Positions 53,404-61,902 of a DNA stretch of 64,000 bases are shown here, piece after piece. Numbering within the stretch: position 1 is the first letter of the stretch; every line of letters starts with the position of its first letter. The notes beneath the pieces were generated by a model. It did not search any database. It was not told the origin of the DNA and saw nothing but the letters and a program-made list of their open reading frames with translations. This DNA comes from Pelagibius sp. Alg239-R121 (GTDB lineage: Bacteria > Pseudomonadota > Alphaproteobacteria > Kiloniellales > Kiloniellaceae), in the NCBI RefSeq assembly GCF_947331435.1, contig NZ_CAMZOF010000011.1:186001-250000 (forward strand), written 5' to 3'. The translations under genes and the position numbers were made by a program.

Positions 53404-54147
53404 ATGTTCCGGAAATTCATTCTTGCGTCGGCCTGTCTGGCCGTCCTGTTTCTTGGCGCCGCCACGGATACCGGCGCGACACCGCTAAACGCCACAGAGC
53501 GCGGCACCTATCGCGACAACGGCCTGTTCGGTACAGCCGGGTCCGGGACATCGGTCGGCAACTACATAACCGGTGGTCTCGCGAATGGTGCCGAGTTCCG
53601 CAGCTTCTTCAATTTCGATTTGAGCGGCGTCACGGGCACGGTCACCGAGGCGGTTCTGACACTATCGCTGAACCGCACCGTTGCTTTGAGTCCCGACCCC
53701 AGCGAAAGCATCGCATTCTTCGACGTCACGGAAAGTCTTCCGGACCTGATCGACGGCAGCGGCGGCAGGGCAGCCTTCGACGATCTTGGAAGCGGCAGGC
53801 GGTACGGCTTCGGCACGCTGTCGACGGATTTGACCAGCGGCGTGCTCTCCGTCGCCTTAAATGCGCTTGCCTTGCTTGACCTCAACGCAGCCATCGGCGG
53901 CGACTTTGCACTGGGCGGTGCGCTGACGAGCCTCTCAGGCGAGACGGAATTGCTCTTTGGATTCTCCAATTTGGGACAGCAACAGCCAACACAACTCAAT
54001 CTGACGACGGTTGCGCAGGCTCCAAATCCTGTCGCCATCCCAGAACCAGGCAGCTTCACCCTCATTAGCCTCGGGCTGTTTGCGCTTGCGATGGGACGCT
54101 GGAAGTTTCGCATAGGCCAACGCACCGCATGCAACGGGCAATCGTGA
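53404..54147 (+). CDS. PEP-CTERM sorting-domain protein
   Basis: 247-residue exported protein. A signal peptide (FILASACLAVLFLGAATDTG) leads a beta-rich body (FFNFDLSGVTGTVTEAVLTL). The C-terminus has IPEPGSFTLISLGLFALAMG followed by WKFR, the PEP-CTERM tripartite signal for exosortase processing and surface export, often with exopolysaccharide. No exosortase is in the window. ATG 53404 has GGAG six bases upstream. The last 10 residues after the Arg cluster are unusually long for a PEP-CTERM tail. Confidence 0.82.
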   Translation: MFRKFILASACLAVLFLGAATDTGATPLNATERGTYRDNGLFGTAGSGTSVGNYITGGLANGAEFRSFFNFDLSGVTGTVTEAVLTLSLNRTVALSPDPSESIAFFDVTESLPDLIDGSGGRAAFDDLGSGRRYGFGTLSTDLTSGVLSVALNALALLDLNAAIGGDFALGGALTSLSGETELLFGFSNLGQQQPTQLNLTTVAQAPNPVAIPEPGSFTLISLGLFALAMGRWKFRIGQRTACNGQS

Positions 54148-54149
54148 CA

Positions 54150-54704
54150 TCATCGCTCCAGCAGGATAGTCGGCCCGTCGTGATAGCGCGTACGTGCGTA
54201 TTCGCGATAGCCGCATTTCTCCGCAACACGTAAAGAGGCCAGATTGTCCGGGTCCACCAGACAAACCGTCCGGCAGCCCTGCCCAAGATTTGCCTCCACC
54301 CAACCAAGGGCAGCCAGCACGGCTTCGGTTGCATAGCCCCTGCCATGGGACCAGGTTGCAAGCACCCAGCCCATTTCCGGTATCCCCTCAATGGAGGGTT
54401 CGATATCACGCTTGAAATCTCCAAGGCCGACCTGACCTGCAAGTCGGCCGGAGGCTTTCTCCTCCAGCGCCCAGTAACCATATCCCATCATAGACCAATG
54501 ACCGCCATGCCGCAGAAAACGGCCCCAGGACTCTTCGCGGGAAAAGACCCTGCCGCTGATGTGGCGGGTCACGTCCGGATCGGCCCAGATCGCAGCATGT
54601 TCATTGAAATCCTGGAAACGAAACCCACGCAACAACAGACGTTCGGTCTCGACGACAGGGACATCGATGCTCAAGATCGGCTTTGGATTCAAGGCGGTTT
54701 CCAT
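54150..54704 (-). CDS. GNAT-family N-acetyltransferase (RimJ/RimL type)
   Basis: 184 residues. TERLLLRGFRFQDFNEHAAI opens the domain. EMGWVLATWSHGRGYATEAV is the acetyl-CoA-binding beta4-alpha3 segment, and LASLRVAEKCGYREY closes it. The substrate could be a protein N-terminus or small molecule. It ends two bases from the end of the convergent PEP-CTERM gene. Confidence 0.88.
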   Translation of the reverse strand: METALNPKPILSIDVPVVETERLLLRGFRFQDFNEHAAIWADPDVTRHISGRVFSREESWGRFLRHGGHWSMMGYGYWALEEKASGRLAGQVGLGDFKRDIEPSIEGIPEMGWVLATWSHGRGYATEAVLAALGWVEANLGQGCRTVCLVDPDNLASLRVAEKCGYREYARTRYHDGPTILLER

Positions 54705-54737
54705 CTTCCTAAAGACAACGCAGGTCAGACTGCTGCT

Positions 54738-56048
54738 TTAAGCAGTTGACCGCGATTCCTGCAAACGGTCGAGCAGCTGATAGTAACTATAGGTCGCCTG
54801 TGCCGCGATCGCCCCGACGATCCGGCCGCCGGTCCATTGCAGACCGTAGCGTGCAAACAGGCGGTAACGGTCGTCGCCTTCCGCAATAGCAGAGGCGATC
54901 AGCTCCCCGCCCATGGTGGTCGCCGCCATGCCGTGTCCGCCATAACCCATACAGTACCAGACACCGGGCGCCTGCTGTCCGAGCTGCGGCATTTTGTGGA
55001 CGGGATAGCCCATCAGCCCCATCCAGGCATCTTCGGCCTGGACGCCGGTCAATTGGGGAAACACAGACACCAGGTCCGCGATCATCTGCTTTGCCAGATG
55101 CCGCGGTGCGCGTGTGCGTGCCGTGATGTCACCGCCCCAAAGGATTCGGCCGCCACTCACCGTGCGGAAATAATTCCCGGCCAGCCGGGTATCGGAGATG
55201 GCATAGGGCACCCGGATCGCCCGCTTGATGTCTTCGCCGAGCGGTTCGGTGGTGACGACATAGGTCGCTACGGGAAGTGTGGCACCCGCCAGTGCCGGCT
55301 GTAATCCATCGATGTAACCGCCGCAGGCAATGACGACCTGTTTGGCCCTGATCGACCCGGAGACCGTCTGAACCGATTTTTCAGGGCTCTCCAGGTCGAG
55401 CCAGACCGCCGGCGTATCCTCGTAGATTTCCACGCCCCTGCTTTCCGCCGCCGCGGCGACGCCCAGCGCATAGTTCAGCGGATGAAAATGAAAGCCGGAA
55501 GCGTTGTAGAGTGCATGGTGATATCTCTCGGTCAGGAGAACTTCCCGCAGGCGCTCACGTGACCAGAGTTCGGACTCGACTCCAAAGACCTCGGACATAA
55601 AATCGCGGTCACGGGCCAAGTATTCAGGATCGTGATAGCGCAAAACCTTCATACGGCCGTCAATCACGGGAACCCCGGGTAAGTCGAACGCAGCAATGCG
55701 ATCGCGGATGAGGCCGACCGCATCGCGGCTCAAATCGTAGACTTCGCGCGCCTGCTGTCTGCCCAGGTCCTTCACGATCTGCCGGGACGAAAGTGAAAAG
55801 CCTGCAGAAACGAATCCGCCGTTGCGTCCCGAAGCCCCCCATCCGACCCGGCGGGCCTCGATCAGAATGACCTTCACGCCCCGCTGCGCAAGGCCGAGTG
55901 CGGTCGACAGGCCCGCAAGTCCACCGCCCACAACGCAGACTTCCGTTTCCCGTGATTGCGTCAGGGCAGGACGCGGACTATGCGCCGCAACAGTGCGTGC
56001 GTAGTAGCTGTCGACATATCGCGACGCTGTGCTGGATGAGGATGACAC
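54738..56048 (-). CDS. FAD-dependent amine oxidase (PuuB/OrdL-like)
   Basis: 436 residues of the D-amino acid oxidase fold: VCVVGGGLAGLSTALGLAQR binds FAD, GWGASGRNGGFVSAGF follows, and MGYGGHGMAATTMGG closes the cofactor site. The N-terminal YVDSYYARTV is typical of gamma-glutamylputrescine oxidase-type enzymes, but substrate is not certain. The start at GTG 56048 lacks a clear ribosome site. The GNAT gene lies 33 bp downstream on the same strand. Confidence 0.85.
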   Translation of the reverse strand: MSSSSSTASRYVDSYYARTVAAHSPRPALTQSRETEVCVVGGGLAGLSTALGLAQRGVKVILIEARRVGWGASGRNGGFVSAGFSLSSRQIVKDLGRQQAREVYDLSRDAVGLIRDRIAAFDLPGVPVIDGRMKVLRYHDPEYLARDRDFMSEVFGVESELWSRERLREVLLTERYHHALYNASGFHFHPLNYALGVAAAAESRGVEIYEDTPAVWLDLESPEKSVQTVSGSIRAKQVVIACGGYIDGLQPALAGATLPVATYVVTTEPLGEDIKRAIRVPYAISDTRLAGNYFRTVSGGRILWGGDITARTRAPRHLAKQMIADLVSVFPQLTGVQAEDAWMGLMGYPVHKMPQLGQQAPGVWYCMGYGGHGMAATTMGGELIASAIAEGDDRYRLFARYGLQWTGGRIVGAIAAQATYSYYQLLDRLQESRSTA

Positions 56049-56099
56049 TGGGGATCCGGCTTCGTTTATATAGTTTTTTGGGGTTTCAGCGGAGGTAGA

Positions 56100-56933
56100 T
56101 TACTGGGGCTTTTGCGCAATGAAGGCACATTCCTCAGGGTTGATGGCAAATCGACGATAATCCTCGAGAGCATCGAGTTCCATCACATCAACCTGGAAAC
56201 CCGCACTTTCGAGGCGCCGGACATAGTCCTGTTTCTCATATATCCGGACATGATCCGACTGGCCGTAGCGGGCGATCCGCTCCGCGTTTGTGATGACCGA
56301 GAAATCTTCTTCTGTCGTCTCTATCGCTTCTGAATAGGGCACCTGCAACAGGGCTTTTCCGCCAGGCTTCAATACCCGCTTGATCTCCGACATGGCCAGA
56401 TCATCGGTCGGAATATGCTCCAGGACGTGATTGCAGATGACGAAATCAAAGACCTCGTCGCCGAAATCGAGCTTGGTCAAGTCTTGCTTTATAATGTTCG
56501 GTACCCCCGGCCGATCTTCCGGAAAGAGGTCGCAGGCAACAAGACGCCCAGTGATGATCTCGATCAGATATTCGTGGAGTTTCGGTTCCGGTCCGACATG
56601 CAGAACGTGATGCTGCGGCAGCACCCCCATCCGTTCATCCAGCATCAGGCGCGCAAGCCGCTCACGGTCCATCGAGCCGCACACAGGGCAAACCACATTG
56701 TCGCGCAGACCGCCGGCGACGATCTGTTTTTCTCTGATGACCGGATAACTCATGCCCGACGGCATAAAACGCGCGTGGCTGTGGTCACAATAGACACAAA
56801 CGTAGGTATCGCCTTGGTTTTGTGCCGAGAAGCGACTGGCTTTAATATCTCGGCGTCGCTGATCGATCGCGTCCTGCACGCGAGGCGGAAGTTCGGCAGC
56901 CAGAAATGCCTTCAGTCCTTGGACCAGTATCAT
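56100..56933 (-). CDS. SAM-dependent methyltransferase with N-terminal zinc-ribbon-like part
   Basis: 277 residues. A cysteine-bearing region (VCVYCDHSH and VVCPVCGSMDRERLARL) precedes a class I methyltransferase fold with FDFVICNHVLEHIPTDDLAM and LKPGGKALLQVPY. The layout, two CxxC knuckles then LHVGPEPKLHEYL, is common in uncharacterised methyltransferases near cell-surface sugar genes. ATG 56933 has AGGAG seven bases upstream. Substrate unknown. Confidence 0.82.
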   Translation of the reverse strand: MILVQGLKAFLAAELPPRVQDAIDQRRRDIKASRFSAQNQGDTYVCVYCDHSHARFMPSGMSYPVIREKQIVAGGLRDNVVCPVCGSMDRERLARLMLDERMGVLPQHHVLHVGPEPKLHEYLIEIITGRLVACDLFPEDRPGVPNIIKQDLTKLDFGDEVFDFVICNHVLEHIPTDDLAMSEIKRVLKPGGKALLQVPYSEAIETTEEDFSVITNAERIARYGQSDHVRIYEKQDYVRRLESAGFQVDVMELDALEDYRRFAINPEECAFIAQKPQ

Positions 56934-57087
56934 CCGCCACTCCTGTTTAGACTTTGCCTGCTTCGGCAAAATCTCTCCGGCCCCAAAACAGACCTATCGC
57001 CTTAATGTTAAGCTATAAATAAAGCCGGCATTGAAAATTCCTTGCCTGCAGAATCGAACTTATCCCGCCCCGCGGGGATACGGAACA

Positions 57088-57119
57088 TAAAAATAGCTGG
57101 GGCGGCCCGCAGCCGCCCC
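57088..57119 (-). terminator. rho-independent terminator after metZ
   Basis: On the minus strand CCGCCCC-side and GGGGCGG-side arms (57113-57119 and 57099-57105) pair over seven GC pairs with a seven-base loop, followed four bases later by TTTTT. It lies 35 bp after the metZ stop. Confidence 0.65.
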
Positions 57120-57153
57120 TTTCCCCGCATTACCGCCGCGTGATTTCCCGCCG

Positions 57154-58344
57154 CTAGATCCGAAGTGCCTGCGCGAAATCTTCTTTCAGATCTTCGACAT
57201 CCTCCAGCCCGACCGAGAGCCGGATCAGGCCGTCAGTGATTCCCACTGCGGCGCGCTCTTCTTCTGAAAACCGCTGGTGCGTCGTCGTTGCCGGATGGGT
57301 CGCCAGGCTTTTCGCATCTCCTAGATTATTGGAAATGTCGACATTTCGCAGGGCATCCAGAACGGCGAACGCCTGTTCTTTTCCGCCGTCGACTTCGACG
57401 GCGATCAAGGTACCGCCCTTCGCCATTTGCTGCATCGCCAGCGCATGTTGTGGATGGCTTTCCAGGCCTGGGTAGATCACCCTTCGGATGCCAGACAGGC
57501 CTTCTATGAAAGTCGCCAGCTCAAGCGCGTTTGAACAGTGCCGTTCGACCCGAAGATCCAGAGTTTCCAGCCCCTTAAGCATAACCCAGGAATTGAAAGG
57601 GCTGGCAGCCGGTCCGGTGTGGCGGAGAAAGTTGGTCAGATGATCGTCGGCGAACTGTTGCGAACAGAGAATTGCGCCGCCGAGACATCGACCCTGCCCG
57701 TCGACATGCTTGGTGGTGGAATAGACGACAATATCAGCACCCAGTTCCATTGGCCGCTGCAGCACCGGCGTGGCAAAGACGTTATCAACCACGACCAGAG
57801 CGCCGGCGGCATGCGCCATCTCGGAAACCGCGCGCAGGTCGACGACTTCCATGGTCGGATTTGACGGTGTTTCCAGAAACACACAGTTCGCACCGCGCGA
57901 AAGCGCAGCTTCCCAGGCGTCAAGATCCTTACCATCGACGAACTCGCTCTCGACCCCAAAGCGGGGCAAAATTTCGCCGACGATATATTGGCAGGAACTG
58001 AACAACGCGCGGGAGGACACGATGCGGTCACCTGCTTTAAGCTGGCTCATGAGCGCAGCATTGACCGCCGACATGCCGCTGGCCGTGGCCCTGCAGACTT
58101 CTGCGCCGGCGCCTTCGAGCAAACGCAGGCGTTCCTCAAACATGCCCACCGTTGGGTTAGCGTAGCGCGAATAGACGAAACGTTCGATATCGCCGCTAAA
58201 GGCGGCCGCCGCTTCCGCTGCTGAACTATAGACATACCCCGATGTGAGATAGATAGCTTCGCTGGTCTCATCGAAGGGGCTACGGGCCAGACCGCCGCGC
58301 ACGAGCTCGGTTTGAGGTCGTCTCACCACCTTTTCGTCTAACAT
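57154..58344 (-). CDS. metZ: O-succinylhomoserine sulfhydrylase
   Basis: 396-residue PLP enzyme of the Cys/Met metabolism family, making homocysteine from O-succinylhomoserine and sulfide. FVYSRYANPTVGMFEERL, the PLP lysine in VYSTTKHVDGQGR, and NLGDAKSLATHPATTTHQR are characteristic. ATG 58344 was chosen over two earlier ATGs because it gives the typical N-terminus (LDEKVVRRPQTELVRGG) and has AAGG eight bases upstream. A SAM-II riboswitch and a terminator precede it, so methionine synthesis is shut off by S-adenosylmethionine. Confidence 0.94.
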   Translation of the reverse strand: MLDEKVVRRPQTELVRGGLARSPFDETSEAIYLTSGYVYSSAAEAAAAFSGDIERFVYSRYANPTVGMFEERLRLLEGAGAEVCRATASGMSAVNAALMSQLKAGDRIVSSRALFSSCQYIVGEILPRFGVESEFVDGKDLDAWEAALSRGANCVFLETPSNPTMEVVDLRAVSEMAHAAGALVVVDNVFATPVLQRPMELGADIVVYSTTKHVDGQGRCLGGAILCSQQFADDHLTNFLRHTGPAASPFNSWVMLKGLETLDLRVERHCSNALELATFIEGLSGIRRVIYPGLESHPQHALAMQQMAKGGTLIAVEVDGGKEQAFAVLDALRNVDISNNLGDAKSLATHPATTTHQRFSEEERAAVGITDGLIRLSVGLEDVEDLKEDFAQALRI

Positions 58345-58443
58345 TCTTATGCCTTGTCCTATCTCGGAACCCACGTCCGCGGCGAGTGAATTTTGGCGAA
58401 GCATCACTGCTTCATGGCAAACTCACCTCAGCCATGGCCCAAT

Positions 58444-58475
58444 AAAAAAAACCGGCTGCAAGTCGCAACCGGTTT
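58444..58475 (-). terminator. attenuator between SAM-II riboswitch and metZ
   Basis: On the minus strand AACCGGTTGC and GCAGCCGGTT form a ten-pair stem with one G-U, a five-base loop, then TTTTTTT. It starts about 20 bases after the riboswitch and lies 100 bp before the metZ start. It fits a SAM-dependent transcription terminator. Confidence 0.8.
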
Positions 58476-58492
58476 GGATTCCCAACACGGCC

Positions 58493-58545
58493 CTTTTAGC
58501 GACTTTTTTAACGTGGCTGCAAGCCGGCCGGCCCAAATCACCACG
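58493..58545 (-). ncRNA. SAM-II riboswitch
   Basis: On the minus strand the element reads CGTGGTGATTTG, a loop, GCTTGCAGCCACGTTAAA, a short spacer, then GCTAAAAG. GTGG pairs with CCAC (P1), and the GCTAAA end supplies the pseudoknot strand, as in the known SAM-II (metA) class of alphaproteobacteria. It lies about 150 bp upstream of metZ and is followed by an intrinsic terminator. The remaining spacer up to the rhodanese gene presumably holds the promoter. Confidence 0.9.
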
Positions 58546-58748
58546 ACGAGTTTGGTAGCACGCCGAACCAAGACGGGCAATGGAAAATGATTGCGGCCCG
58601 AAATCGTCACAAATCCGACTGGGGTCTCATCAGAATCACCTCGAAGTCGGCGCTTAGTTGATGCACTCGAACATGAGAACCGCCTGGTAATCATACGAAG
58701 CAGGAATTGGAACGCTCTGTTTACCGAGTCACTGGAAACAATCTGGCG

Positions 58749-59171
58749 TTAGGACTGCTCCCAAGGCAATCCCGCTGCCTTCCAGCCGTCAGTGGTGCCG
58801 CGATGACGCTGGTCGTCGTGCGGGCCTTCGAAACCGCCCAGCACGTTGTAGCAATTCTGGTATCCCGCTGCGGTCATGGCTGCTGCAGAGGACATGGAAC
58901 GGACCCCGGAACGGCAGAGCATCAGGATTTTGTCATCGGGCTCGACCCCATGCTGCGCGACATCCTGCGCAAACGACCCATTGACCTGCATGCTCGGAAA
59001 GACGTTCCAGCAGACACGCACGAGGTTTTTTCCGATGCCTGTCAAAGCTGGGACGCCAACGAACGCCCATTCCGGTTCGGTGCGAACATCCACCAGCACC
59101 GTCCTCGCATCACTCTGCAACAGATCCCACGCCTGCTGAACCGTGACGTCACCTGCATACTGGCCGTTCAT
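58749..59171 (-). CDS. rhodanese-like domain protein
   Basis: 140 residues, one rhodanese domain. The active-site loop LCRSGVRS carries the catalytic Cys; VLVDVRTEPEWAFVG opens the fold. Probably a thiosulfate sulfurtransferase or persulfide carrier. ATG with AGGAGAC upstream. Upstream of metZ on the same strand, but with the riboswitch and its own promoter region between them. Confidence 0.9.
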   Translation of the reverse strand: MNGQYAGDVTVQQAWDLLQSDARTVLVDVRTEPEWAFVGVPALTGIGKNLVRVCWNVFPSMQVNGSFAQDVAQHGVEPDDKILMLCRSGVRSMSSAAAMTAAGYQNCYNVLGGFEGPHDDQRHRGTTDGWKAAGLPWEQS

Positions 59172-59442
59172 AGCGTTGTCTCCTGTCCCACAAGCACGTT
59201 ACCCAGCCGGTCCCTTGACGGACGGCGATCCTACACGCTGCCTATAACCGCAGGTAATCATGCAGATGTACCCCACACGTGCAAGAGGGAAGGACGCGGG
59301 AAAGCCTGTAAAAAAAACACCTGGAGACCCGCGTTTCAAATCCCGTGTTTTAATAAAATGTAAATTATTGAAGCTCAATCATACTGCGGCATTGAGCCCG
59401 TTTCAGGGCTCCGGAACTAACAATCTTCGGGTAATTCTGCTC

Positions 59443-60735
59443 ATGAGCGATATCAATGAACTCCGCCTTCGCGTCGAAGCCGCAGAAGAACAATTTGGTT
59501 TGGTCGATGACCGTCAGAAAAAATACGGTGCGCGCCTCCTCAGTCTGATGAACGCGGTCGAGGGCGGCCTGAGCCGTAAGCAGACGGCACTCGAACAGTG
59601 CATGGCTGATCTGGAACAAGCCGAAGCTGAAAACGAACAGCTGCGCGGTATGCTGCATTCACTGCTGTTGGCAATCGAATCCAACAGCGAAGACCGCCTC
59701 GACACGACCATGCACAGCCTTGATTCCATGGTCACGGCCTTGACCGCGGGCGGATCTGCAGCGGAAGCCGATACAACCGAAGACACCGGTGAAGCAACAG
59801 GGACCGAAGCTGTCCTGGTCGAGGATGCCGCCGAAGACGCGACAGATGAATCAGCCGGTGAAGTAGTTGACGATGATGTAGTAGCCGGCGAACCCGAGAC
59901 TCCTGAGCTCGAAGCCCCTGAGCCCGAGGCTGCTGAGCTCGAGGTTGCTGAAACCGAAGCGGCTGATCTCGCGACTGAAGTTACTGAACCCGAGGTCGCC
60001 GAAGAAGATGACATCGTAGAAATTGATGAAGCGCCAGCCGCCGAGGAAGTCGCAGAGACAGAGGACGTCCCGGAGACAGAGGACATCCCGGAGACAGAGG
60101 ACATCCCGGAGACCGACGAAGTAGATATGGAAGTTGAAGATCTGGAAACCGCAGATCTGGAAACTGCAGAGTTAGGCGAAGACGATACAGCGGAGAGTGC
60201 CGCTGCGGCTGACGCAGGCGCTGAAACTGCCGACATGGACATCGCTGCCGAAGCCGCCGTTCAGGAAGAGCCCGAAGCCGAACTGGCTGACGATTCGGGA
60301 GAGATCGAAGCTGAGGAAACTGAGGTGGCAGAAGCGGATGCAGAAGCCGTAACGGAGAAGCTAGAGATTGAAGCGGCGGAAGCCGAGGTAGCGGAAATTG
60401 AGGTCGCCGAAACTGAAGTCGCCGGTTCTGAGGTCGCCGAAACTGAAGTCGAAGAGACCGAGGCTCTAGAACCTGATACGGCAGAAGCCGCGGAGCCCGA
60501 GGCCGCAACCGAATCCGAGGCCGCCGAAGATGCCCCGGTATCCCGCTCCCCAGTCGGTGACATCATCGAGCGCATCAGCCAGAAGACCAAAGATTTCCCC
60601 AGCGAGGAAGTCGTGATGGCGAGTCTGGCGGAAATCGAAGCTGGTGTTATCGCAGCCGAGGAAGATCTGGAAGCAGCAGCTGAAGAATCTGAGGCGACTG
60701 CAGAAGAAAAGCCGAAGACCGCAGCCGCATCCTAA
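59443..60735 (+). CDS. very acidic Glu/Ala-rich repeat protein
   Basis: 430 residues. The first 90 form a coiled coil (DINELRLRVEAAEEQFGLVD, and later LEQCMADLEQAEAENEQLRG). Residues about 110-370 are low-complexity Glu/Ala/Val/Thr with short repeats such as EVAETEV and the tandem ETEDIPETEDIP. The C-terminal 60 residues (SPVGDIIERISQKTKDFPSE) look conserved. No signal peptide or membrane helix. I do not recognise a function; a scaffold or cell-pole organiser would fit the layout but is a guess. ATG 59443 begins the coiled coil; the frame extends upstream without conserved content. Confidence 0.75.
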   Translation: MSDINELRLRVEAAEEQFGLVDDRQKKYGARLLSLMNAVEGGLSRKQTALEQCMADLEQAEAENEQLRGMLHSLLLAIESNSEDRLDTTMHSLDSMVTALTAGGSAAEADTTEDTGEATGTEAVLVEDAAEDATDESAGEVVDDDVVAGEPETPELEAPEPEAAELEVAETEAADLATEVTEPEVAEEDDIVEIDEAPAAEEVAETEDVPETEDIPETEDIPETDEVDMEVEDLETADLETAELGEDDTAESAAAADAGAETADMDIAAEAAVQEEPEAELADDSGEIEAEETEVAEADAEAVTEKLEIEAAEAEVAEIEVAETEVAGSEVAETEVEETEALEPDTAEAAEPEAATESEAAEDAPVSRSPVGDIIERISQKTKDFPSEEVVMASLAEIEAGVIAAEEDLEAAAEESEATAEEKPKTAAAS

Positions 60736-60744
60736 CGTGAGATC

Positions 60745-60769
60745 GTTCTTGACCATAACGGTCAAGAAC
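60745..60769. other. perfect hairpin after the acidic repeat gene
   Basis: GTTCTTGACC (60745-60754) and GGTCAAGAAC (60760-60769) form a ten-pair stem with a five-base loop, ten bases after the stop. No T-tract follows, so it is more likely a 3'-end protecting stem or operator than a terminator by itself. Confidence 0.5.
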
Positions 60770-60812
60770 GTGATTCACACTCCAGCCTAAGCGCAATTCA
60801 CAGACAATATTG

Positions 60813-60850
60813 ATCCCGCCGGCGACCGAGACAGCGCCGGCGGGATTTTT
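60813..60850 (+). terminator. rho-independent terminator
   Basis: ATCCCGCCGGCG (60813-60824) and CGCCGGCGGGAT (60835-60846) form a perfect 12-pair stem with a ten-base loop, then TTTTA. It ends the transcript of the acidic repeat gene. Confidence 0.85.
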
Positions 60851-60970
60851 ACTGTGTGCGCGAAACCACAATATCTAGCAATTCTCGAGAGACATCACAC
60901 AAGACTTGACAGGCGATGCAAGAAATGTCGCAGTGTTTTCATTGGTGCAACAGAGAAAGGAGGTGATCAG

Positions 60971-61039
60971 ATGTCTAACCTTATGGTGAGGCCTAGTGCC
61001 GTGGAGACTTCGATCACATCCCTCGGGGTAAAGAACTGA
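60971..61039 (+). CDS. 22-residue mini-gene with extreme Shine-Dalgarno
   Basis: ATG at 60971 opens a 22-codon frame (begins MSNLMVRPSAVETS, ends GVKN, TGA). Upstream, AGAAAGGAGGTGATC (60954-60968) is complementary over 15 bases to the usual 3' end of bacterial 16S rRNA, far stronger than any other ribosome site in the window. A TTGACA lies at 60906-60911. The unit is bounded by terminators at 60813-60850 and 61119-61172, so it is an independent small transcript. The peptide has no signal or membrane segment and no family known to me. It could be a functional small protein, a leader peptide, or an sRNA with a decoy ribosome site. Confidence 0.5.
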   Translation: MSNLMVRPSAVETSITSLGVKN

Positions 61040-61118
61040 AGTCACTGGTACCGGGTTAGCCGAATGGCAGATTGACGGTTCGCGATAAAGCCGCAATCTC
61101 ACCTAACGGTACACAACT

Positions 61119-61172
61119 GACCGCCGATTCCGACCGGGCCAGGCCCGGCAAGGATCGGCGGTCTTTCTGTTT
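61119..61172 (+). terminator. rho-independent terminator after the mini-gene
   Basis: GACCGCCGAT (61119-61128) pairs with ATCGGCGGTC (61154-61163); inside sits a second stem CCGGGCC-A-GGCCCGG (61134-61148). TTTCTGTTT follows. It lies 80 bp after the stop of the 22-residue frame. Confidence 0.8.
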
Positions 61173-61293
61173 CAATTCGCTTTTTCAGAAAATTCGAAAC
61201 TTTCGCCGCGGCACAATTGGCCCGCGGCGCTTTGTCCTTGGACCGCTTAGGTCGAAAAGGATAGACTGCGCCACCTCTTCGTTCTGGTGTCCC

Positions 61294-61677
61294 ATGGATC
61301 GTCGCCGCATCTTTGCTTGGGTAACGCTGTTCTGCTTTGCAGTTGCCGCTGCGCTGCCGAGTTTTGCAGCCATGCTGCCTAAAGAAGACGGATCGATCTC
61401 GATCGTCATCTGTTCAGCCGATGGTTTCAAGACCATTGAAATCGAACAGGCTAGCGAAAACCCGAAGACGGAAACGCATCCGCGATGCGATGTTTGCCAT
61501 ATCCATTGCGGCATGGGCATCGGCGTTCAATTGGCCGGCTGGGCCTTTCCGCAAGCCGGGCTGGATGAGCAACAGCTTATTCCACAGACTTTTACGCGTC
61601 CCCTGGCGGTCGCGCTCGGTCCTAAGCTCCCAAGAGGGCCTCCTCTCCAAGATAGAAAACCTTACGAGCGGGCCTGA
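61294..61677 (+). CDS. DUF2946-like exported protein
   Basis: 127 residues. An N-terminal membrane/signal segment (IFAWVTLFCFAVAAALPSFA) precedes VICSADGFKTIEI and a Cys/His cluster RCDVCHIHCGMG, the pattern of DUF2946 proteins, which occur beside copper-handling genes. ATG 61294 starts directly before the signal segment; the longer frame upstream crosses a terminator. The PCuAC copper chaperone gene follows. Confidence 0.7.
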   Translation: MDRRRIFAWVTLFCFAVAAALPSFAAMLPKEDGSISIVICSADGFKTIEIEQASENPKTETHPRCDVCHIHCGMGIGVQLAGWAFPQAGLDEQQLIPQTFTRPLAVALGPKLPRGPPLQDRKPYERA

Positions 61678-61902
61678 GCACGCATCAAAGCAAATTATCG
61701 TGCAGAGTCTACGCCTCATCCTTCGTGCGGACGGCTAGGTTCGACCCAGGCCAGAGGAAGCCGATAACCTCCGGTCTTCGCCATTCATCGAGCGAAAATG
61801 GCCGCGTTCAAAAGCTTTGCAAGCCAAACCCCGAAACAAGACTTCTATGACGAAACATCGCGACCAACCTCGATCAGGTCCCGTCGCACCAGGAGATTAG
61901 AG

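Noticed and set aside
60745-60769. Calling this hairpin the terminator of the acidic repeat gene
   Set aside because: No T-tract follows; the hairpin at 60813-60850 with a T-run is the better terminator.
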